11,202 bases of DNA from Actinomycetota bacterium. GTDB lineage: Bacteria; Actinomycetota; Acidimicrobiia; Acidimicrobiales; Iamiaceae. This document shows, piece after piece, positions 6,365 to 11,202 of this stretch. Position 1 is the first letter of the stretch; the number at the start of each line of letters is the position of its first letter. A program made the position numbers and the translations under genes. The stretch covers positions 1 through 11,202 of the forward strand of contig JAFDWI010000205.1 in the NCBI GenBank assembly GCA_018268545.1. Reading direction: 5' to 3'. The notes beneath the pieces were generated by a model. That model made no database searches. It was not told the DNA's origin and saw nothing but the letters and a program-made list of their open reading frames with translations.

Positions 6365-6399
6365 GCGCCGGACAAGCGTCGGGCATACTTGTCCGGTGC
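6365..6399 (+). promoter_or_regulatory. Inverted repeat in the leader of the GT-C-like gene
   Basis: CCGGACAAG (6368-6376) and CTTGTCCGG (6388-6396) are perfect 9-bp inverted arms. In RNA the stem grows to 12 pairs with one G-U (6365-6376 with 6388-6399) around an 11-nt loop. It ends about 31 bp before the GTG at 6431. It could be an RNA hairpin in the leader or a DNA dyad for an unknown regulator; CATACT (6384-6389), a possible -10 box, lies in the loop. The function is unknown. Confidence 0.4.
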
Positions 6400-6430
6400 C
6401 GACGACGATGACGCTGCGGTGGATCGGCCG

Positions 6431-8170
6431 GTGAGCGAACCCGATCGTCGACCAGATCACCACCCCGGTACGTCGACGGCGACCCGAACGACCAGCTGGC
6501 TCGTCGTGGCCGCCGCGACGGTCATCGTGGTTGCACCGATCGCCGCTGCCGTCCGGGCGATGCGCGGATGGGTCCCGACGAGCGACTGGGCGGTCGTGGT
6601 CGCGCGTTCGGCGGACACCTTCACGCGTCACCCTCCCCTGATCGGTCAGATCTCGTCGGTCAGCCGAAACGTCGGGCAGCCCGTCAGCCAACTCGGGCCC
6701 TTGCAGTATTGGATTCTCGGCGTGTTCGGCAAGATCACCGCACCATCGACCGCCGGCGATCTGATCGGGTCCGCGGCGATCGCGGTCGCAGCATTCGCGA
6801 CGATCATCATCGTTGCCTGGCGACGAGCACGCCTGACCGGCGTCGTCGCGACGGTGGCGATGCTCGCACTTCTCACGGCAGGACTGGGCGCGGATTCGCT
6901 CCGTATGCCCTACAACCCGACCGCAGCCGTGTGGTCGTTCGTCGGATTCATCGGCGCGATCTGGGCGGCGTCGAACCGCGACCGCTGGTGGCTGCCTGCC
7001 GCGGTGTTCTTCGGCTCGCTGTCGGTGCAATCGCATCTCACGTTCGTCGTTCCCGTTGTGCTCACCGCGCTCGTCTGGATCGGAATCACGATCCGGGACT
7101 TCGCACAGTCCATGCGGAACGGCACGTCGTTTTCGCTGTCGCCACGGGTCGTCGTGTCCTCGGTGGTCGTCGCCCTCATTTGTTGGAGTGGCCCGCTGTT
7201 CGACCAGGTCGCGCGCAGCGGCAACCTCGGGCTGGTGTTTTCAGCCGGGACCAGCGGCATCGAACCGGTCGGCTTCGGGTTCGCGCTACGCCGACTCCTC
7301 GTCGAACTCCAGATCCCTCCCTCCTGGGTGCACAATCCGTTCAGCCCCGCGTCCATCGGCGAAATCGTCGTCATCGGCAAGTGGCCCTACGAGCTGCAGC
7401 CGGTCACACCTTGGCAACTCGCATCCGCCGCGATCGTGACGGTCGCGCTCATCTGGTCCCTCGTCCACACCTGGCGTCGCCGCGAGCGTTCGCTGTTCAC
7501 GTGCGGATCACTCACGATCGCCGCGCTCGTCGGCGCGACCGTCTCGACGGCGATGCTGCCCGAGACGGCGATCGCCATCGCGTCGACGGTGAACCAGGTC
7601 GTGTATTGGCCGATCGCGGCAGCAACCTGGCTCTTCCTGGCGCTGACGATCGCCGATGTGATCGCGCCTCGACTCCGTCACGCCGTTCCCGCGTCGGCCC
7701 GAACCGCAGTCGGTGTCGCGCTCGCGGTGGCCTTGGCGGTTGCCGTCACGCTCTCCACCGCTCACATCGTCGTCGCCGCCCGCCCGTCAGCCGATGCAGG
7801 GTCGATCACCTACGGCGCGATCGACCAGTTCGCGCAGGTCGTGAACGACGCATGTGCGCGCGACGGCGGAACCGTGGCGATCAACGCCGACGGATCGACG
7901 ATCCTGACCGTCCTTCCCGGGGTTGTCGCGCTCGCCCGCAAGTCGGGCTGCAACATCCGTATGGCGATCCCGACGTCGTTCGGGCCCACGTACCGTGCGA
8001 CCGGGAACGAAAGGACGAGCTTCTTCATCTCGGTCACACCCGATGTGCCCGGATATCGCCTCGTGTCCACGTTCGGCGCGGACCAGCACGGAACACGTTG
8101 GGCCGACTACCGGTCGACCGGCACCCTCGTCATCCCACCGCCGTACCACCTGCTCGAACGAACTCGCTGA
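6431..8170 (+). CDS. Polytopic membrane protein, GT-C-like glycosyltransferase candidate
   Basis: The 579-residue protein has roughly ten membrane segments (about 23-43, 108-129, 137-152, 165-180, 187-219 probably two, 239-252, 330-346, 357-375, 384-410, 424-449) and a soluble C-terminal domain of about 130 residues. The layout resembles GT-C enzymes of the ArnT/PMT type, which move a sugar from a polyprenyl-phosphate donor to an acceptor outside the membrane. The first outer loop has an acidic site at D52-W53 (WVPTSDW), then HPPLIGQ and GPLQYW, and SVQSHLTF (Q200, H202) opens a later helix; both are GT-C-like. I recognise no specific family, so substrate and product are unknown. GTG 6431 is chosen for a loose GGTGGA 7 nt upstream and a fitting hydrophobic start; no upstream in-frame start is better. 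The convergent GT2 gene could supply its lipid-linked sugar. Confidence 0.75.
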   Translation: MSEPDRRPDHHPGTSTATRTTSWLVVAAATVIVVAPIAAAVRAMRGWVPTSDWAVVVARSADTFTRHPPLIGQISSVSRNVGQPVSQLGPLQYWILGVFGKITAPSTAGDLIGSAAIAVAAFATIIIVAWRRARLTGVVATVAMLALLTAGLGADSLRMPYNPTAAVWSFVGFIGAIWAASNRDRWWLPAAVFFGSLSVQSHLTFVVPVVLTALVWIGITIRDFAQSMRNGTSFSLSPRVVVSSVVVALICWSGPLFDQVARSGNLGLVFSAGTSGIEPVGFGFALRRLLVELQIPPSWVHNPFSPASIGEIVVIGKWPYELQPVTPWQLASAAIVTVALIWSLVHTWRRRERSLFTCGSLTIAALVGATVSTAMLPETAIAIASTVNQVVYWPIAAATWLFLALTIADVIAPRLRHAVPASARTAVGVALAVALAVAVTLSTAHIVVAARPSADAGSITYGAIDQFAQVVNDACARDGGTVAINADGSTILTVLPGVVALARKSGCNIRMAIPTSFGPTYRATGNERTSFFISVTPDVPGYRLVSTFGADQHGTRWADYRSTGTLVIPPPYHLLERTR

Positions 8171-8213
8171 ACGCGCCACCCGCTTCGCCGGACACCGGTT
8201 CGGACGCGTCGGA

Positions 8214-9035
8214 TCATCCCGGCCGTTGCCGACGGCGCTCGAAACGGCGCCGCGCTACCGACACCGTCCGAGCGAGCACAAGGGATTCGCGGGCGATCGC
8301 CCCTGCCGAACGCACACCGAGCGCGCCACCGGCCACGTCGCGCCACTGGCGGAGCGGGACCTCCTCGAGGGCATCGACCCCGACGGCGTCGCCATGTTCG
8401 GGGTACATCAGCCGGGCGAGCAGCTCCACGTCGAACAACCACGCGGTCTCGAATTCGGTCGCGAGCGCCGCCCGCAGGACCGGTGTGACCCGGAAACCTT
8501 TCGCACCGCACTGCGTGTCGTAGACGGGAAGCGCGAGCAGCAACGATGCGAACGTCGCGAACACCCGGCCGACCAGGTGGCGCGAAAGCCGTCGATCGAT
8601 GTGGTAGCCGAGCAGCCGAACCCGACTCGCCAGGATCACGTCGATCCCGGGGGCGCATCGATGCACGATCTGGGCGAACTCCGCGGGCGCCACCGCGAGA
8701 TCCGCATCGAGATACGCGACCCATCGCGGATCGGATCCGAGCGCCGCGCGCATCCCGGTCCTCACCGCTTCACCCTTCCCACGGTTCCTCGAGCACCGGA
8801 TCGCAACGGCACTCCCGGGATGTCCGTCCACGAGCGTGCCGAATCGATTCCACGTCGCATCCGTCGAACCATCGTCGACGAGGACGACGCCGAACGACCC
8901 GTCACCGAGCATGTCGCCCAGCGGCCTCACATCCAGACGTTGCGCCTCGTTGAAACACGGCACGACCACGACGACCTCGACGCGCTCCGGGTCGAGGCTC
9001 CCGACGACCAGGTCGGCGTCGCCCGAAACGGTCAA
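8214..9035 (-). CDS. GT2 glycosyltransferase, polyprenyl/dolichyl-phosphate sugar synthase type
   Basis: This 273-residue GT-A fold enzyme belongs to family GT2 and resembles the dolichyl-phosphate glucosyl/mannosyltransferases (ALG5/DPM1 type). These transfer a sugar from a nucleotide donor to a polyprenyl phosphate on the cytoplasmic face. Motifs are VVPCFNEA (24-31), VDDGSTDAT (53-61), RNRGKGEAVRTGM (83-95), the metal-binding DAD (110-112), DTQCGAKGF (173-181) and FDVELL (201-206). There is no C-terminal membrane pair; one hydrophobic patch at about 157-169 could give membrane association. The start is unsure: TTG 9035 is the only in-frame standard start before the first motif, with a poor GAGAAG upstream, and an internal GTG at V24 is too close to the motif. 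It follows the ligase gene by 75 bp on the same strand. Sugar and lipid carrier cannot be read from the sequence. Confidence 0.87.
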   Translation of the reverse strand: MTVSGDADLVVGSLDPERVEVVVVVPCFNEAQRLDVRPLGDMLGDGSFGVVLVDDGSTDATWNRFGTLVDGHPGSAVAIRCSRNRGKGEAVRTGMRAALGSDPRWVAYLDADLAVAPAEFAQIVHRCAPGIDVILASRVRLLGYHIDRRLSRHLVGRVFATFASLLLALPVYDTQCGAKGFRVTPVLRAALATEFETAWLFDVELLARLMYPEHGDAVGVDALEEVPLRQWRDVAGGALGVRSAGAIARESLVLARTVSVARRRFERRRQRPG

Positions 9036-9110
9036 CGCGACTTCTCGAGAATCGACGCGACCCAGGACGCCTCGCCCTCGACTCCGGATCGACCGGGAAC
9101 CGAGGTTCGC

Positions 9111-10616
9111 TCAGACGTCGGTGTCGACAAGTTCCCGCCGCAGGACCTTGCCCGAGATGCCACGCGGGAGCTCGTCCACGAACATCACCTTCTCGGGGCA
9201 CTTGTACCGGGCGAGGCGATCCGCGCACCAGGCGATGACCTCGTCCTCCTCGACCGGCATCGAACCGTCGACGACCACGAACGCCTTCACCGCCTCACCC
9301 GAGTAGGGGTGAGGAACCCCGACGACCGCACACCCGACGATACCGGGATGCGCGATCAACACGTCCTCGACCTCGGCCGGGTACACGTTGAAGCCCGACA
9401 CGATGATCAGATCCTTCGACCGGTCGACGAGGGTCAGGTTGCCCACTTCGTCGACGACGCCGAGGTCACCGGTGTGCAGCCAGCCGTCACGATCGAGTAC
9501 CGCATCGGTCGCTCCATCGTCGTCCCAGTACCCGGCGAACACGTTCGGCCCACGCACCCACAGTTCACCGACGTCACCGACGAGCACGTCTTCCCGATCG
9601 TCGTCGACCACCCGGATCTCGACCCCCGGCAACGGGCAGCCGACCGACCCGGGCGCGGCGCCACACCCGATGGACGACGTCACCACCGGCGACGCTTCGG
9701 TGAGCCCGTAGCCCTCGTGCACGGCGAGCCCGAACCGGTCCATGATCGCCTCGGCGATCCGGGTGGGGAGCCGATCCGCACCGGACGTCGCGATGCGCAC
9801 GTTCGCGAATGCCCCCGGCGGGACCCCGGGAAGGTTCGCGAGTGCCATCCACATCGCGGGCACGCCCGGCACCACGGTGACGCCACGTTCGACGATCGTC
9901 GTGATCAGCGACTGCGGGTCGAACCGTTCGACGAGCACCACCGCCGAACCGGTCGCGAAGGTGAGCCCCAACACCACGGTGAGGCCGTAGATGTGGAACA
10001 GCGGCAACAACCCCAGCCCGACATCGTGGACCTCGACGCGCGCCGCTTCGAGCTGGAGGATCTGTTCGATGTTCGCCTGGATGTTGCCGTGGGTCAGCTT
10101 CGCGGCCTTCGGGCGCCCGGCGGTACCCGAGGTGAAGATCAACACCGCAGGATCGTTCGCGTCGACGTCGACGATCTCCACAGGGTCGCTCGCGAGAAGG
10201 TCGGCGACGCACGGGCCGGAGTCCTCCGGTGCGTCACTGCAGTTCACGACGACCTCGAGGGTGGGAACCGACGACCGGTCGATCGCTTCGATCGACCGTT
10301 GCGCGGACGGTCCGACCACGACCAGCTTCGCCCCGACGACGGCGATCTCGCGTTCGAGCTCGGCGCTCGGGCTCGACGGGTTCAGCGGAGTGACCACCGC
10401 GCCCAGCCCCAGCGACGCAAGGTATGAGACGACGAAGTACCAGTTGTTGGCACAGACGATCGCCACACGGTCCCCGCGTTCGACGCCGAGCGCACGGAGG
10501 CCACCGCGCATCGAGGCAACCTGGGTTCGCAGTTCCCCGTAGGTCGTTTCCTGTCCCCGGCTGACGATCGCGACCGCATCGGCCGGCGGGGATTCGATCA
10601 TGGCGGCAAGGTTCAC
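9111..10616 (-). CDS. Acyl-CoA synthetase / AMP-dependent ligase
   Basis: The 501-residue enzyme belongs to the adenylate-forming (ANL) superfamily and should activate a carboxylic acid, most likely a fatty acid, to the acyl-adenylate and then the CoA thioester. All core motifs are present: the P-loop TSGTAGRPKAAKLTHGN (162-178), GYGLTEASP (302-310), GWLHTGDLG (378-386), the hinge RSKDLIIVSGFNVYP (399-413) and the C-terminal catalytic lysine K490 in LPRGISGK. No fused domain is seen. GTG 10616 is chosen because homologues begin with a similar NLAAMIE-like sequence; the frame is open a further 40 codons upstream, but that part looks non-coding. ATG 10601 is an alternative start. The GT2 gene follows on the same strand and the ABC gene diverges 76 bp upstream. 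The acyl substrate is unknown. Confidence 0.92.
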   Translation of the reverse strand: MNLAAMIESPPADAVAIVSRGQETTYGELRTQVASMRGGLRALGVERGDRVAIVCANNWYFVVSYLASLGLGAVVTPLNPSSPSAELEREIAVVGAKLVVVGPSAQRSIEAIDRSSVPTLEVVVNCSDAPEDSGPCVADLLASDPVEIVDVDANDPAVLIFTSGTAGRPKAAKLTHGNIQANIEQILQLEAARVEVHDVGLGLLPLFHIYGLTVVLGLTFATGSAVVLVERFDPQSLITTIVERGVTVVPGVPAMWMALANLPGVPPGAFANVRIATSGADRLPTRIAEAIMDRFGLAVHEGYGLTEASPVVTSSIGCGAAPGSVGCPLPGVEIRVVDDDREDVLVGDVGELWVRGPNVFAGYWDDDGATDAVLDRDGWLHTGDLGVVDEVGNLTLVDRSKDLIIVSGFNVYPAEVEDVLIAHPGIVGCAVVGVPHPYSGEAVKAFVVVDGSMPVEEDEVIAWCADRLARYKCPEKVMFVDELPRGISGKVLRRELVDTDV

Positions 10617-10692
10617 GGCGATCCATCTTGTTGCAGGATAGCTACGACCGTCGCATGATGGCCAACCCGTCCCGCCGCAGAAGGTGAGTTTC
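10617..10692. other. Divergent spacer between the ligase and ABC transporter genes
   Basis: This 76-bp spacer must hold promoters for both directions. The ABC gene has a clear ribosome binding site (AAGGTGAG, from 10681), ending 4-8 nt before its GTG. On the minus strand TAGCTA lies around 10645-10640, within about 25 bp of the ligase GTG, and could be a -10 box. I find no convincing -35 boxes and no strong inverted repeat. Confidence 0.35.
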
Positions 10693-11202
10693 GTGACCGC
10701 GACGCCCGACACCGCGATCTGCACCGTCGGCCTCACCCGTCGATTCGGCAGTCACCTCGCGCTCGACAACCTGACCATCGACGTGCCCGCCGGTGAGGTC
10801 CTGGCGCTCCTCGGACCGAACGGCGCCGGAAAGACGACGACGGTCCGCCTGCTCAACGGGGTGCTCGTTCCCGATGCCGGCACCATCCGCGTCCTCGGCT
10901 ACGACCCGACCGTCGAGCCCGACGAGTTGCGCCGCCACACCGGGGTGCTCACCGAACATGCCGGTCTCGACGACCGTCTCACCGCGACCGAGAACCTGCT
11001 CGCGGTCGCTCGGATCCGGGGAATCGACCAGGCCGACGCACGCCGCCGTATCGGTGAGTTGCTCGAACGCTTCGGCATGTCCGACCGCGCGGACCGGCGC
11101 GTCGCCGGCGCGTCGACGGGTCAACGCAAACGGATCGCGCTCGCGCGGGCGCTCCTGCACGATCCCGAGGTGCTGTTCCTCGACGAGCCGACGTCCGGCC
11201 TC
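10693..11202 (+). CDS. ABC transporter ATP-binding protein, partial
   Basis: The first 170 codons of an ABC ATPase are present; the 3' end lies past the window edge. The Walker A motif is GPNGAGKT (41-48). The signature is a variant, ASTGQ (140-144), in place of LSGGQ, and Walker B is VLFLDE (160-165) followed by PTSGL. The Q-loop position carries Glu (about E88 in GVLTEHAGLDDRLT), a change also found in ABC-2-type NatA/CcmA-like ATPases. This suggests a membrane export system with the permease gene beyond the edge; the cargo is unknown. GTG 10693 has AAGG about 8 nt upstream and a typical short lead into the first strand. It diverges from the ligase gene and is not part of the same transcript. 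Confidence 0.92.
   Translation, partial: MTATPDTAICTVGLTRRFGSHLALDNLTIDVPAGEVLALLGPNGAGKTTTVRLLNGVLVPDAGTIRVLGYDPTVEPDELRRHTGVLTEHAGLDDRLTATENLLAVARIRGIDQADARRRIGELLERFGMSDRADRRVAGASTGQRKRIALARALLHDPEVLFLDEPTSGL

Noticed and set aside
5672..7036. 454-residue minus-strand frame across rex and the GT-C-like gene
   Set aside because: It is out of frame with rex and antisense to the membrane protein; its composition is that of a high-GC shadow.
9032..9110. Minus-strand peptide ending EASWVASILEKSR in the ligase-GT2 spacer
   Set aside because: It has no start codon or ribosome binding site, and the ligase already ends normally after its catalytic lysine motif.
7923..10427. 834-residue plus-strand open frame
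   Set aside because: It is antisense to the GT2 and ligase genes, both of which have complete motif sets; long open antisense frames are expected at this GC content.
10642..11160. 172-residue minus-strand frame opposite the ABC ATPase
   Set aside because: It is antisense to a gene with Walker A, signature and Walker B motifs.
1..11202. CRISPR array, tRNA/rRNA, insertion sequence, phage or toxin-antitoxin genes
   Set aside because: I looked on both strands and found no spaced repeat arrays, cloverleaf-like sequence, transposase motifs or flanking target duplications.

Overview
The window is high-GC bacterial DNA with GTG/TTG starts and tightly packed genes on both strands. The gene content points to an actinobacterium, and Acidimicrobiia (Ilumatobacter-like) is my best guess. 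The reasons are a MenJ-type menaquinone reductase, a PLP enzyme closely resembling mycobacterial Cds1, an actinobacterial-type Rex, and a cytochrome b start next to a small membrane protein and a membrane-anchored cytochrome c. The lineage is inferred from remembered family features, not from a search.

Layout. Positions 1-597 (minus strand) hold the start of a probable bc-complex cytochrome b, cut by the window edge, and upstream of it an unrecognised 148-residue, three-helix membrane protein. Diverging from these, 862-1440 encodes a membrane-anchored mono-haem cytochrome c, followed by menJ (1494-2741). The 264-bp divergent spacer carries a good Rex/CRP-like dyad at 639-656. menJ converges on zwf (glucose-6-phosphate dehydrogenase, 2816-4240, minus), with a perfect 17-bp-arm hairpin between the two stops. 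zwf diverges from a cds1-like cysteine desulfhydrase/synthase gene (4309-5379). After a 246-bp gap comes rex (5626-6312, minus), with a near-consensus Rex operator directly upstream. Diverging from rex is a 579-residue polytopic protein resembling a GT-C glycosyltransferase (6431-8170). It converges on a GT2 polyprenyl-phosphate-type glycosyltransferase (8214-9035, minus), which lies downstream of an acyl-CoA synthetase/AMP-ligase gene (9111-10616, minus). An ABC transporter ATPase gene starts at 10693 and runs off the right edge.

How it fits together. The left half has a redox theme: a quinol-oxidising complex, a c-type electron carrier, a menaquinone-modifying reductase, an NADPH source, a thiol/sulfide enzyme and the NADH/NAD+ sensor Rex. 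The two operator-like dyads suggest that Rex, or a CRP/GlxR-type regulator with an overlapping consensus, controls both itself and the divergent cytochrome genes. The right half looks like lipid-linked sugar transfer and acyl activation for the cell envelope. I see no CRISPR array, tRNA, rRNA, insertion sequence, phage or defence system, and nothing that amounts to a clearly new multi-gene system. The most testable points are the two regulatory dyads, the unknown bc-associated membrane protein, and the repeats/hairpins between genes.
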